This document shows positions 15,141 through 24,210 of a DNA stretch of 64,000 nt, piece after piece; position 1 is the first letter of the stretch; each line of letters starts with the position of its first letter. This stretch comes from JBOGNO01 sp050747245. GTDB taxonomy: Bacteria; Acidobacteriota; Terriglobia; Acidiferrales; UBA7541. The notes beneath the pieces were generated by a model. That model saw only the letters and a program-made list of their open reading frames with translations. It was not told the DNA's origin and searched no databases. The stretch lies in contig JBOGNO010000011.1 of assembly GCA_050747245.1 (NCBI GenBank), positions 62,001-126,000 on the forward strand. The letters run 5' to 3'. Both the position numbers and the translations under genes were made by a program.

Positions 15141-16907
15141 ATGAGGGCCCGAATCTGGTTTCGACGCGCCGCGATTGCGGCCGCGCTGCTGATTTTTGCC
15201 GCGCCGGCGTTCGCGCAGAATTCTCCGATCGTCGAACGGCTCCCGAAAGACACGAAATTCCTGGTGCTGTGGCACGGCACAAAATCGCTGGAATCCGTTT
15301 CGCGATCGAATCCGCTGCTGCGTCTCATGGGAGAACCCTCGGCAGCGCCGCTGATGCACTATATTTCGTCACAGTTTTCGGAATCGTTTGAGAAGAATTC
15401 GAAAGAGGTGAATCTCTCCAAGGAAGACATGGACACGCTGTTGACTGTGGTGCGGGAGAACTCCGGAGCCATCGGCTCGATTGATCTCCCCGCGAGCAAA
15501 GAGGCGGGAGCCTCGCACGATGGGTCTGAAAAACAGTCTGTGACTTTCATCGTGTTCGATGTTTCCGGCAAGCAAGACGTGATTGGGAAAATAATTGCAA
15601 GGGAAAAGGCAGCCGCACCCGACGGTGCGATGCCGGAACACTTTCAGGTGGGCTCTGTCTCAGTCACGAAGAGAACGAAAGACGGCAAGGCCAGCTACGA
15701 TGCGTTGGTTTCGCACTACGTGGTGAGTTGCGAGGATCTTGGCGTAATGAAGACGCTGATTGCGCGATTTGGCGCGACCGAAGCGCCGAAGGAATCGCTC
15801 CTCGATTCTCCCGGATACCGCGCGGTCGGCCACGCCATGAACCAGGGCGGAGGGGTGCTGGAATTTTATGCGGCGATGCCGGACTTGAAGGAAATGGCTC
15901 CGAAGCAAGGGAACAGTTTCCAGAACGATAAATTCATGCGCGCGATGAAGGCGGACCACATCCGGGCATTCGGCGGGAGCGTGCAATTCAATTCCAACGA
16001 TACGCGTTTGAAATTCGGCGTGCTGGGGGATACCGCCGCGGGCGGACTATTTGACGCCGTTGGCGCGGGCGTGCCGTCGTTTGTGACCTTGCCTCTCGCA
16101 GGCCCCGGAAGCTCCTACAACGTCTGGCGGCTGAATCTTTCGAGCTTCTATCAGACGGTGAAGGCAGGGCTGCAAGCGAGCCTTTCCGAAGAAGATTTCG
16201 CCAAGATGAACATGGGCGAAGCGTTTGCCGGCGTCGCGCTGGGGATGACGCTCGATGAGGCGCTGGAACTTTTCACCGGCGAATTCGCATTCATTTCCAA
16301 AGGCAGCTTCGACAACAAAAATAACTTGCTGGTGGCGGTGACGATCGAGGATCCGGAAAAAGTCAACAAGGCCTTCGAAACGGCGCTGCCCGGGCGGCTC
16401 CATGCATTGCCTTCCAGCGGGACCACAAAATTTATGAGCATCTCGGCGAATGCGCAGGGAGGGGAAGGGAGTTCCGATCCGCCAACGCAGGTTGGTGTTG
16501 AGGCATCCGCGCCGAGCGCTGCATTCGTGGCCATTGCGCCGAACATGCTGCTGGTCGCCCAAGACGAAAAAACGCTGCGCGAAGCGGCGGAACGGCTCGG
16601 CAAGGGAGTTCCCCCAACCGGCGGCCTGGCGACGAATCCGAATTTTCTGGATGCGCGCGGCCTGCTGCCCGGCGAACTTTCCGGTTTTCAGTTCACAGAT
16701 ATGACCAACGTCCCGTGGAGCAAACTGGTAGAAGAAGCGCGGAAGGAAAATGCCACCAAAGCGGAGTCGGGCGACCACGACGCGCAGGGGCTATCGGACG
16801 CGCTGCGCCAGCTCGACCCCGCCATTTTCGCCGAGTATCTGCACATCGAAACGAGCGGATGCTGGAAGGACTCGAACGGCGTGTACTTCGAGACCGTCAT
16901 CAGGTAA
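15141..16907 (+). CDS. Secreted DUF3352-like protein
   Basis: A 588-residue protein with a signal peptide (RAAIAAALLIFAAPAFAQ). The body resembles DUF3352-type proteins: LPKDTKFLVLWHGTKSL near the N-terminus, several beta-rich repeats, and a late segment with AAFVAIAPNMLLVAQDEKTL followed by a LPGELSGFQFTDM stretch. No catalytic motif is seen. It lies 7 bp after the coiled-coil protein and could be a periplasmic partner of it. The downstream gap of 87 bp holds the promoter of the ECF sigma factor, so this gene ends the transcription unit. Function is unknown and the family assignment is tentative. Confidence 0.7.
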   Translation: MRARIWFRRAAIAAALLIFAAPAFAQNSPIVERLPKDTKFLVLWHGTKSLESVSRSNPLLRLMGEPSAAPLMHYISSQFSESFEKNSKEVNLSKEDMDTLLTVVRENSGAIGSIDLPASKEAGASHDGSEKQSVTFIVFDVSGKQDVIGKIIAREKAAAPDGAMPEHFQVGSVSVTKRTKDGKASYDALVSHYVVSCEDLGVMKTLIARFGATEAPKESLLDSPGYRAVGHAMNQGGGVLEFYAAMPDLKEMAPKQGNSFQNDKFMRAMKADHIRAFGGSVQFNSNDTRLKFGVLGDTAAGGLFDAVGAGVPSFVTLPLAGPGSSYNVWRLNLSSFYQTVKAGLQASLSEEDFAKMNMGEAFAGVALGMTLDEALELFTGEFAFISKGSFDNKNNLLVAVTIEDPEKVNKAFETALPGRLHALPSSGTTKFMSISANAQGGEGSSDPPTQVGVEASAPSAAFVAIAPNMLLVAQDEKTLREAAERLGKGVPPTGGLATNPNFLDARGLLPGELSGFQFTDMTNVPWSKLVEEARKENATKAESGDHDAQGLSDALRQLDPAIFAEYLHIETSGCWKDSNGVYFETVIR

Positions 16908-16951
16908 ACCGCACGCGAAACATCCTCATCGCAGAATAGCAAAGCTCCCTT

Positions 16952-16981
16952 TGTTAACATCGAGCGGCGGATCCGCGTCTT
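16952..16981 (+). promoter_or_regulatory. ECF-type promoter upstream of the sigma factor gene
   Basis: TGTTAACA (16952-16959) is followed after exactly 16 bp by CGTCTT (16976-16981). The same two boxes at the same spacing recur at 18654-18683 ahead of the VCBS gene. A CGTC-type -10 with an AAC-containing -35 is the known form of ECF sigma promoters. The likely transcription start falls a few bases before the sigma gene's start codon. Confidence 0.65.
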
Positions 16982-16994
16982 AGCATGCGGAAGC

Positions 16995-17600
16995 GTGCGC
17001 GGCATGGGTGTAGCTCTTGAAAGGCGGCTCGAACGGAGAGAGGCTGCAGTAGCGGCGAGGCCGGTGGCGGACGAATTCTCCATGGATGAAGGGCTGGTGA
17101 CCGCGGCGCAATCGGGCGACCGCGCGGCGTTTGGGCAGCTTTACGAACGCTACGCACGCGCCGTCCATGGCGTTCTCCTCGCACGAGTTCCCTATCCGGA
17201 GGTGGACGATCTGCTGCACGACGTTTTTCTACGCGCGCTGCGCAAGATCCGCGCTTTGCGCGAACCGGCGGCATTCGGCGGCTGGCTCATGCAAATTGCG
17301 CGGCATCGCGCCAGCGATTTCCATCGCCGCTCACGTCCGGCGGAAGAACTCAATGAAAATGCGGGCGCGCGGGAAATGGAAGACTCGGCAGCACGCGAAG
17401 CCCTGGCAGCCATTCAGGCGCTGCCGGAAGCGTACCGCGAAACGCTGGTGCTGCGGCTGGTAGAGGGATTGACCGGGCCAGAAATCGCGGCGCGAACGGG
17501 GCTCACGCACGGCTCGGTGCGCGTCAATCTGCATCGCGGGATGAAGCTGCTGCGCGAAACATTGCAAGGGGAAGAAGGCGAGGCGCTCGAACATGAATGA
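16995..17600 (+). CDS. ECF-type RNA polymerase sigma factor
   Basis: A 201-residue sigma-70 family protein with regions 2 and 4 only. Region 2 covers AAFGQLYERYARAVHG to DLLHDVFLRALRKI and includes the -10 recognition helix. Region 4 covers LPEAYRETLVLRLVEGLT and the helix-turn-helix EIAARTGLTHGSVRVNLHRG. The GTG at 16995 is the first start; ATG 17004 and ATG 17083 are possible, and the last would trim a basic leader. The FecR-domain gene overlaps its 3' end by 8 bp, the typical arrangement for a sigma factor and its membrane regulator. The upstream promoter matches one before the VCBS/YceI genes, pointing to autoregulation and at least one target. Confidence 0.92.
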   Translation: MRGMGVALERRLERREAAVAARPVADEFSMDEGLVTAAQSGDRAAFGQLYERYARAVHGVLLARVPYPEVDDLLHDVFLRALRKIRALREPAAFGGWLMQIARHRASDFHRRSRPAEELNENAGAREMEDSAAREALAAIQALPEAYRETLVLRLVEGLTGPEIAARTGLTHGSVRVNLHRGMKLLRETLQGEEGEALEHE

Positions 17601-18606
17601 CGATTACCTCTGGGATCGCTCCGGCACGCCCGACCGGGAAATCGCGCGGCTGGAAAATCTGCTGGGACGATTTGGGCACAGCGGCCGCGCGATGGACTTT
17701 GAGAATATTCCGGCCGCGGAGATTGCGCCGAAACGCCGCGCGTGGCTTGTGTGGCTCGTTCCCGTGACAGCGACGGCATGCCTGATTTTTTGGCTGGCGC
17801 TGCGATTTTATCCATCCCCTCCAGGATGGCTGCTCACGAGTGTGTCCGGGGACGTGAGCGTCGCAGGAAAGGTCGTCACGACGGGAAGCCGGATTCGTCC
17901 GGGCGATTGGCTGGAAACCAGAGAATCAGGACGAGCCACTCTGGCGGTGGACGGATATGGCGATGTCGAGGTGAAACCGGGCACGCGGGTTTCGCTGGTC
18001 AAGGCAAGCAGCTCCGCGGAGCAACTGCGGCTCGCTTACGGCACGATTCATGCGGAAATCAACGCGCCGCCACAGGTGTTTCTCACTTACATGTCCTCGG
18101 CCTATGCGCTGGACATGGGTTGCGCGTACACGCTGCATGCAAATCCGGATGGGACGGGAATGATCGAAGTCACTTCCGGCTGGGTGCAATTCCAGCATGG
18201 CTGGAATCAGTCCATGGTTCCTGCAGGGGCAATGGCGGAAACGCGGCCGGGAATTGGGCCCGGAGCACCCTATTCCGCGGACGCCTCCGCGCGTTTCCGC
18301 GAGGCGCTCGCGACTTTAAATTTCAACACGGAAGGTACGCGCGCACGCGCCGAAGCCCTCTCTACAATTTTAGAGGAAGCCCGGCCGCGAGATGCATTTA
18401 CGCTGCTGAATCTTTTCAAGCGCGTGGAACCCGACGAGCGGGGACGCATCTACGACCGCCTAGTTAAATTGGCGCCTCCGCCAGCGGGAGCGTCGCGCGC
18501 GGGCGCCATAGATCTTGATCCGCGGACGCTCGATCCGTGGTGGGACGCTCTTGGAATTGGACACGTGAAGAAGGGCACGAAGAAAATTCCGCGAATCGTT
18601 GAGTAA
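17593..18606 (+). CDS. FecR-domain membrane protein, probable sigma-factor regulator
   Basis: A 337-residue protein whose ATG overlaps the sigma gene. A cytoplasmic N-terminus (about 50 residues, with REIARLENLLGRFG) could bind the sigma factor. One transmembrane helix follows (LVWLVPVTATACLIFWLAL). The extracytoplasmic part contains a FecR-type beta domain (GDVSVAGKVVTTGSRIRPGD through GDVEVKPGTRVSLVKASS). The C-terminal 90 residues are helical with no recognised motif. FecR proteins relay an outer signal to their sigma factor. No zinc-type anti-sigma motif (HxxxCxxC) is seen, so it is not a classical ZAS anti-sigma. A GATGCCG/CGGCATC hairpin lies just after its stop. Confidence 0.82.
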   Translation: MNDDYLWDRSGTPDREIARLENLLGRFGHSGRAMDFENIPAAEIAPKRRAWLVWLVPVTATACLIFWLALRFYPSPPGWLLTSVSGDVSVAGKVVTTGSRIRPGDWLETRESGRATLAVDGYGDVEVKPGTRVSLVKASSSAEQLRLAYGTIHAEINAPPQVFLTYMSSAYALDMGCAYTLHANPDGTGMIEVTSGWVQFQHGWNQSMVPAGAMAETRPGIGPGAPYSADASARFREALATLNFNTEGTRARAEALSTILEEARPRDAFTLLNLFKRVEPDERGRIYDRLVKLAPPPAGASRAGAIDLDPRTLDPWWDALGIGHVKKGTKKIPRIVE

Positions 18607-18627
18607 GGCTTCCGCATTTCTTCACCT

Positions 18628-18649
18628 GATGCCGCTGCTCCTCGGCATC
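18628..18649 (+). terminator. Possible hairpin terminator after the sigma/FecR pair
   Basis: GATGCCG and CGGCATC form perfect 7 bp arms around an 8 nt loop, 22 bp after the FecR stop. There is no T-run after it, so it is a weak terminator candidate. Its position just before the next ECF-type promoter fits a transcript boundary. Confidence 0.4.
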
Positions 18650-18653
18650 CAGC

Positions 18654-18683
18654 TGTTAACACTTCAACGTTGCACCGCGTCTT
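18654..18683 (+). promoter_or_regulatory. ECF-type promoter upstream of the VCBS/YceI genes
   Basis: TGTTAACA (18654-18661), 16 bp, then CGTCTT (18678-18683). This repeats, base for base in both boxes and in spacing, the site before the sigma gene at 16952-16981; the spacers share little apart from the final CCG. It lies 32 bp upstream of the VCBS gene start. Confidence 0.65.
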
Positions 18684-18715
18684 TACCTGTGTAGTCGGAG
18701 AATCGGCGCAAGCCC

Positions 18716-19882
18716 ATGAAGACGGCAACCCTCATCTTGGCGCTGGGAATTATGACGGCATGCTTCGGCGGAGGTGCTCCCGCAGCGCAGTCGAACGCAC
18801 CTGAGTTCCGTCAGATGGTGATACCCGTTGGCAAAGGGCCCGGGTCAATCGCCATCGCGGACGTAAATCACGACGGCAAGCCGGACATCATCGTCGCCAA
18901 CACGGGCGATGAAACGATCAGCGTGCTGCTCGGTGACGGAAAGGGGCACTTCACGCCCGCGCCCGGCTCTCCATTCGCGTGCGGGAAGGGTCCGAACGAC
19001 ATAGCAGTTGCGGATATGAATGGCGATGGGAATCCCGACCTGGTGATTGCAAATACCGGAACACCGTACCTGACCATTCTTCTCGGCGACGGGAAGGGCG
19101 GCTTCAAACCTTCGCCAAATTCTCCTTTCGCGACGCAGTCCTACCCGCACGTTCACGGCGTGGCGGTAGCGGATTTCATGGGCGATGGCAAGCTCGCGGC
19201 AGTCACCGACAGCTGGGGGCACGATCAAATACTGCTCATCCCCGGCGATGGCCACGGCAACCTGATTCTGCCCGGAAAGACTTTTTCCACCGGCAAGCGT
19301 CCGTATCAGCGCCTGCGCTCCGCCGATTTCAATAAAGACGGAAAACCCGACGTAGTTACGACCGACCTGGACATCAATGCCGTCACCATCTTGCTCGGCG
19401 ACGGCAAAGGCGGATTCCACGAAGCGCCCGGTTCGCCGTTTTTCGCCGGGGTTTTTCCGTGGGGCGTGGCTATCGATGACTTGAATGGAGACGGGAACCT
19501 CGACCTGGTGGTTATTCCATACGACCGCGATATCCAGGATCCGAAGCAGCTCGGCGTCACTGTCCTGCTGGGTGACGGCAAGGGCGGATTTACGACGATG
19601 CGCGGCTCACCCTTTTCTCTCGCCGGGTGCAAGGGGCCGGATCGCGTGGCGACGGGCGACATCAGTGGAGATGGACTGCGCGATATCGTCGTCTCCTGCG
19701 GACAAAACGACAAAATAATTCTAATGCTGGGGACGAAAGACGGCACATTCCGCATTTCCAGCCGCGACGTGCAGACCGGATGGTCAGGCCTCGCCGTCGG
19801 CGACCTCGATGGCGACGGCAAGGATGACATCGTGGTGTCGAACAACTCCGCCGGCACATTAACGATTTTGTTCAGCAAATGA
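18716..19882 (+). CDS. Secreted VCBS/FG-GAP repeat protein
   Basis: A 388-residue protein with a signal peptide (ATLILALGIMTACFGG), and a cysteine at about position 16 that could allow lipidation. It is made of six to seven repeats of the FG-GAP/VCBS type, each carrying an aspartate-rich calcium-binding loop such as DVNHDGKPDI, DMNGDGNPDL, DFNKDGKPDV, DLNGDGNLDL and DLDGDGKDDI, followed by LLGDGKGGF. Such repeats fold as a seven-bladed propeller and bind calcium; the role is surface or periplasmic binding. The ECF-type promoter upstream makes it a probable target of the neighbouring sigma factor. YceI follows after 16 bp in the same direction. Confidence 0.88.
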   Translation: MKTATLILALGIMTACFGGGAPAAQSNAPEFRQMVIPVGKGPGSIAIADVNHDGKPDIIVANTGDETISVLLGDGKGHFTPAPGSPFACGKGPNDIAVADMNGDGNPDLVIANTGTPYLTILLGDGKGGFKPSPNSPFATQSYPHVHGVAVADFMGDGKLAAVTDSWGHDQILLIPGDGHGNLILPGKTFSTGKRPYQRLRSADFNKDGKPDVVTTDLDINAVTILLGDGKGGFHEAPGSPFFAGVFPWGVAIDDLNGDGNLDLVVIPYDRDIQDPKQLGVTVLLGDGKGGFTTMRGSPFSLAGCKGPDRVATGDISGDGLRDIVVSCGQNDKIILMLGTKDGTFRISSRDVQTGWSGLAVGDLDGDGKDDIVVSNNSAGTLTILFSK

Positions 19883-19898
19883 ATCGGAGAGGAGAATC

Positions 19899-20513
19899 AT
19901 GAAAATAAACCGCGCGCGTATCGTTGGCGTACTTTTGCTGGCGGCTTTCCACTCAGTCGCAATCGCGGCAGCGCCGAAATCGCAAGCGAAGACCTACCGC
20001 ATCAGCAAGACGTACACGACGCTTTCGTTTACAGCCACGAAATGGATGGTTTTCAAGGAAGAAGGAATTTTTCAGGAGTTCAGCGGGACGCTGACTTACG
20101 ATGCCGCGAATCCGGCGGCGAGCGCGATTGACGTCATCGTGCAGGCCGCGAGCCTCGACACGCGGAACTCCGCGCGCGACGGAGTGCTGCGCTCAGATGA
20201 TTTTTTCGACGTGGCGCGCTACCCCACACTTACTTTCCGCAGCGTGGCTGTGACCGCAGCCGGGAAGGACACACTCAATGTGATGGGTGACTTAACGATT
20301 CGCGGAGTGACGCACCGGATCACGATTCCGGTGCACATAATCGGCGTGCGCGCGATGCCCGGAATCGGAGAGTTTGCGGGATTTGAGACGAATTTCGTAA
20401 TTGATCGCCGGGATTATAGTGTGCTGGGAAGCCGCTGGAGCGGAGGAAAACTAGCGATTGATTACGCAGTGCCGATTCATCTGATCATCGGCGGGGTGAG
20501 GGAAGAGCGGTAG
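19899..20513 (+). CDS. YceI-family periplasmic protein
   Basis: A 204-residue protein with a signal peptide (VGVLLLAAFHSVAIAAAP). It has the YceI lipocalin-like fold landmarks: DSRN-like core as DTRNSARDGVLRSDDFFD, YPTLTFRSVAV, a GDLTIRGVTHRITIPV strand pair, and FVIDRRDYSVLG near the C-terminus. The family binds polyisoprenoids or amide lipids and is often induced by alkaline or osmotic stress. It follows the VCBS gene by 16 bp with GGAGAGGAG upstream of its ATG, so the two form an operon probably driven by the ECF-type promoter. The Lon-like gene converges from the other strand 7 bp away. Confidence 0.93.
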   Translation: MKINRARIVGVLLLAAFHSVAIAAAPKSQAKTYRISKTYTTLSFTATKWMVFKEEGIFQEFSGTLTYDAANPAASAIDVIVQAASLDTRNSARDGVLRSDDFFDVARYPTLTFRSVAVTAAGKDTLNVMGDLTIRGVTHRITIPVHIIGVRAMPGIGEFAGFETNFVIDRRDYSVLGSRWSGGKLAIDYAVPIHLIIGGVREER

Positions 20514-20520
20514 GAGCGCG

Positions 20521-22962
20521 TCAATTGAATTCCTTAAGTGTGGTTGCCATTTCGCGCAGGCGCTGATCCGCGCGCGCAAAGACGGTACCCTCCTCGAATT
20601 TTCCTGAAGCATCGCGCGCGCCGGCGCGGATGCCGCTGAGAAGTTCAATTCCTTCTTCGATGCTCGCGACGGGATAGATGTGAAATTTGCCCTCGGTGAC
20701 GGCGGCAATCACGTCTTCGCGCAGCATGAGGTCCTCGACATTTTCGCGCGGGATCAGCGTGCCCTGTTTTCCGGTGAGGCCTTTGATGCGGCAAATATCG
20801 AAGAAGCCTTCGATTTTTTGATTTACTCCGCCGATGGGCTGGATGTCGCCCTGCTGGTTGACCGAGCCTGTAACGGCGATATCCTGGCGAACGGGGAGGC
20901 CGGAAAGCGCGGAAAGCAGCGCGTAGATTTCCGTCGAGCTGGCGCTATCGCCATCCACGCCGGAATAGGATTGCTCGAAACAAACGCTGGCGGCAAGAGA
21001 GAGCGGCTTATCCTGCGCGAACATCCTCCGCAAATACCCCGCGATGATTTGCATTCCCTTGTCGTGGATGCGGCCGCTCAAATTGGATTCGCGCTCGATG
21101 TTGATGATTCCGGCTTTGCCCAGCGCCACGGAGGCGGTGATGCGCGCGGGCTTGCCGAAAGCGTAGCCGCCAATTTCTAGCACGCTCAGGCCGTTGAGCT
21201 GGCCAACGCGCTCGCCTTCGGTATCGATGAGCAGAACGCCCTGCTCGATCATTTCGCGGATTTTCGTTTCGACTAGGTTGTGCCGCTCGACTTTGGCTGC
21301 CAGAGCCTTCAGGACGTGGGCCGCGGTGACCGGCGATTGGTTTTCTTGCCGCGCGAGGTAGCCGGATTCGCGAGCCACGTCGGCGACGTCGGAAAATCGC
21401 GCGGTGACTTTTCCGCGGCGCCCGGAAATGCGGGTGGCCTGCTCCATGAGCGCCGCGACGGCCGAGCGGTCAAAGGGGCTGAGGCCTTCGTCGTCGCACA
21501 ACTTGCGCAGGCGTCCCACGTAGTTGTGGATCACGGCGTCGCCCCAGGGAGTTTCCTCGTCGAATTCGACGCGCACTTTGAAGATCTTTTTGAAGTCATC
21601 CTCGTAGTCGTACAGAAGTTCGTACATCTCGCGGTTGCCGATGAGGATGATTTTTACGTTGATGTCGATGGGCTCGGGTTTGAGCGCCGGCGAACTGAAC
21701 GGGAAGAAAAAATCCACGGGCTGAATTTCGAGCTTGGCGTGATTGAGAGTGCGTTTCAGGGTGCGCCAGACACCCGGCTCGCTGAGCGCATCGAGCGCGT
21801 ACATGAGCAGGTATCCGCCGTCGGCGCGGAGTATCGAGCCGCCGCGCAAATCCATGAAATCGGAGTTCCAGCCGCCGCGCGTGTCGTAGGTGCGATGAAT
21901 CGTGCCGAAAAGATTCGCATAAGAAGGCGCCGTTTCGAAAATGATGGGGCAGGTTTCGTCTTCGCCATGAGCGAGAATCACGTTGACTTCGTACACACGG
22001 AAGGGATCGCGTTCGGTGCGCTCCATGCGCGGAATGGGGCTGCCCTCCGGGGATTCTTCTTCGCCCTCGCGCTCCTTGAACGGATCGAGGTTATCGAGGA
22101 TGTGCAGGCGCACCTCTTCAAGATAATCGGCCACCAGGGGCGAGTTGTATCTCTCCTTCAATTCCTCGATGACGCCGTCCACCAATACAGAAGCGGCTTC
22201 CTGCTCTAGGTAACCCAGTTCGCTGTTTAGCTCGCGCGAAAGAGAAAGCGTTTTGCGATAGACCACGGTGAACTCTTGCCGGAACTGATCGTATTTGCGC
22301 TCGAGTTCCTCGGCACCGACCGCTTCCAATTTTCCTTCCTGGACGAGTTTCGGAATTTCCTCGATGGGCACCATCTGGCCGTCGAGCACGGGAAAAATCT
22401 CCGGCAAAGCGACGGCGCCGACCTGCATTCTTCCTAGCGCGAACTGTTCGCGGGAAATCCGCTGGGTAAAATCATCCATCAATTCTTTCTCGCGCACGGT
22501 ATAGCGCTCGACGATGCGCGCCTTCTGCCTCTGGAAAGGATCGCCCTCGAAGAGCTGCGGAATTCTCCGGCGGAGGAATTCGATGCCGGAGTGCATTTCC
22601 TTCTTGAAACCGAGTGCCTGGCCTCGCGTCAGAGTCAGCAGGCGCGGGCGGTCGGTGTTCTTGAAATTGTTAACGTAGCAGCGATCCGGGGCCGGCTCGA
22701 CGCGCAGGCGCATTTCCTCGATCATGCGCACGATCATGCCGCCGCGACTTCCGCCGGTCAGCCCACAAACGAAAATGTTGTAGCCGGGAGCGGAAAGCTC
22801 TACGCCCATGCGCAGGGCCCGCAGGGCACGGTCCTGTCCTACTTCGGCTTCGAGGGGCGCCACGTCGGCGGTCGTCTCACAGGGAACAGACGCCGGGTCG
22901 CAATGCCAGCGAAGCTTGCCGGGCGGAAGGCTCGAAATCGGCGTTGCTGGTTTCAGGTCCAT
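20521..22962 (-). CDS. LonB/LonH-like ATP-dependent protease (AAA_32 type)
   Basis: An 813-residue protein with a C-terminal Lon serine protease domain. The catalytic serine lies in GDSASSTEIYALLSALSG (about residue 671) and the catalytic lysine in GGVNQKIEGFF (about residue 714). The N-terminal half belongs to the AAA_32 type: the nucleotide site region is NIFVCGLTGGSRGGM, where the expected Lys of the P-loop is Arg. An acidic/glutamate-rich stretch (EREGEEESPEGS) lies in the middle, and PFSSPALKPEPIDINVKIILIG marks the later AAA part. These proteins degrade damaged cytosolic or membrane proteins. It is a single gene, 39 bp downstream of the AI-2E transporter on the same strand. Confidence 0.9.
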   Translation of the reverse strand: MDLKPATPISSLPPGKLRWHCDPASVPCETTADVAPLEAEVGQDRALRALRMGVELSAPGYNIFVCGLTGGSRGGMIVRMIEEMRLRVEPAPDRCYVNNFKNTDRPRLLTLTRGQALGFKKEMHSGIEFLRRRIPQLFEGDPFQRQKARIVERYTVREKELMDDFTQRISREQFALGRMQVGAVALPEIFPVLDGQMVPIEEIPKLVQEGKLEAVGAEELERKYDQFRQEFTVVYRKTLSLSRELNSELGYLEQEAASVLVDGVIEELKERYNSPLVADYLEEVRLHILDNLDPFKEREGEEESPEGSPIPRMERTERDPFRVYEVNVILAHGEDETCPIIFETAPSYANLFGTIHRTYDTRGGWNSDFMDLRGGSILRADGGYLLMYALDALSEPGVWRTLKRTLNHAKLEIQPVDFFFPFSSPALKPEPIDINVKIILIGNREMYELLYDYEDDFKKIFKVRVEFDEETPWGDAVIHNYVGRLRKLCDDEGLSPFDRSAVAALMEQATRISGRRGKVTARFSDVADVARESGYLARQENQSPVTAAHVLKALAAKVERHNLVETKIREMIEQGVLLIDTEGERVGQLNGLSVLEIGGYAFGKPARITASVALGKAGIINIERESNLSGRIHDKGMQIIAGYLRRMFAQDKPLSLAASVCFEQSYSGVDGDSASSTEIYALLSALSGLPVRQDIAVTGSVNQQGDIQPIGGVNQKIEGFFDICRIKGLTGKQGTLIPRENVEDLMLREDVIAAVTEGKFHIYPVASIEEGIELLSGIRAGARDASGKFEEGTVFARADQRLREMATTLKEFN

Positions 22963-23001
22963 AAGAGCCGTCGGAGCGCGTTACTCTAGCACGGTGTCAG
23001 A

Positions 23002-24081
23002 TTACTTCCCAGCCGGTTTGCCCGGGATGTGGCGCGGAAGTGAAGTCCTCTCCTGCTGCGAGTAAATGTCCAGAATGCTCGCTGCGGTTGCTACAACAAT
23101 GGGGCCAAGAACGACGCCCAGCACACCGAAAACCACAATTCCCCCGAGCACGCTGACAAAAACGAGCAGGCCACTTAGCTTTGCCCGGCCGCTGATCAGC
23201 CAGGGTCTCACAATACTGTCCGTCAGCGCGACGACACCGCCGCAGAGCACGAGGACGAAAATCCCTGCTCCCCAGCGCCCTTGCAAAATCAAGATGACCG
23301 CCGCGGGTACCCACACGATCCCGGACCCCACGATGGGTAAGAGCGAGCAGAAGGCCATCACCACGCCCCAGAAAACCGCCGCTCCGATTCCCACTAAGGC
23401 GAAGGCCGCGCCGCCAACGATGCCGTGCACGGCAGCGGCGGCAAGGCTCGAGATTACGCTGGCGTGAATCAAATCGCGCGCTTCGCCGAGCACGCGGTCG
23501 CGGTGCTCCTCCTCGAACGGCAATACGCTGCGCAGTATGCGCAGGACAGAGTCGCCATCGCGGAAAAGATAGAACATCGCCAGAAGCGTGACGACCAGGT
23601 CGAAGAGAAATCGCGCAACGTTGCGCAGCACTGTCCCAAGCTCCGTCGCGAGAGCGCTGGCAACTCTTTCTGCGTCTTGCTTGCCGATGGCGGCAAGGTT
23701 TTCCGTGCTGCCAGCGGGAGCGTGGGCGGCCACCCACCCCCAATATCGATTGATGCGTTCGAAGTGGCCGCTCGAAAGAATCTGCTGCACCGCTCCAGCC
23801 GCGTTGATTCCCTGGCGCACGAACTCAATCATGAGCAGCAGCGCGGGAACGATCAGCAAAATCGTTACGCCCAGAGTGCAAGCGGCAGCAGCGCGCGTCT
23901 TCCCCCAGCGGCGCCGCAATTTCCCGAAGACTGGATAAAAACAGACCACCAGCACGGCCGCCCAGCACAGAGGCACCAGAAACGGCTCGAAAATGAGATA
24001 CACGAGATAGGCCAGAAGCGCCACCACGCCGTAAAAAAGTGCCGTCCCCAGTCGCTTCTCGAAGCCCGTTTCCGTGGTCAA
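23002..24081 (-). CDS. AI-2E/PerM-family transporter
   Basis: A 359-residue membrane protein with about eight hydrophobic segments in the order of the AI-2 exporter-like family (PF01594). Typical stretches are FYGVVALLAYLVYLIFEPF at the start, a central soluble part, LVVTLLAMFYLFRDGDSVL, and the conserved GIGAAVFWGVVMAFCSLLPIVG and WVPAAVILILQGRWGAG. The C-terminal LGVVLGPIVVATAAS is also characteristic. Substrates in the family range from AI-2 to ions or lipids, and none can be assigned. It ends 39 bp before the Lon-like gene on the same strand. Nothing looks truncated. Confidence 0.9.
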   Translation of the reverse strand: MTTETGFEKRLGTALFYGVVALLAYLVYLIFEPFLVPLCWAAVLVVCFYPVFGKLRRRWGKTRAAAACTLGVTILLIVPALLLMIEFVRQGINAAGAVQQILSSGHFERINRYWGWVAAHAPAGSTENLAAIGKQDAERVASALATELGTVLRNVARFLFDLVVTLLAMFYLFRDGDSVLRILRSVLPFEEEHRDRVLGEARDLIHASVISSLAAAAVHGIVGGAAFALVGIGAAVFWGVVMAFCSLLPIVGSGIVWVPAAVILILQGRWGAGIFVLVLCGGVVALTDSIVRPWLISGRAKLSGLLVFVSVLGGIVVFGVLGVVLGPIVVATAASILDIYSQQERTSLPRHIPGKPAGK

Positions 24082-24210
24082 ATCATTCCTCGCTTCGCGT
24101 GGTTCGCACCGAAGTCGAGAGAGAGATAGTTGGAAAAGTCATGGTTGTCAACCCTGTTCCGAAAACGCCCTAAAGTTGTATAATCCCCGAAACAGTCAGG
24201 ACGGAATGTG

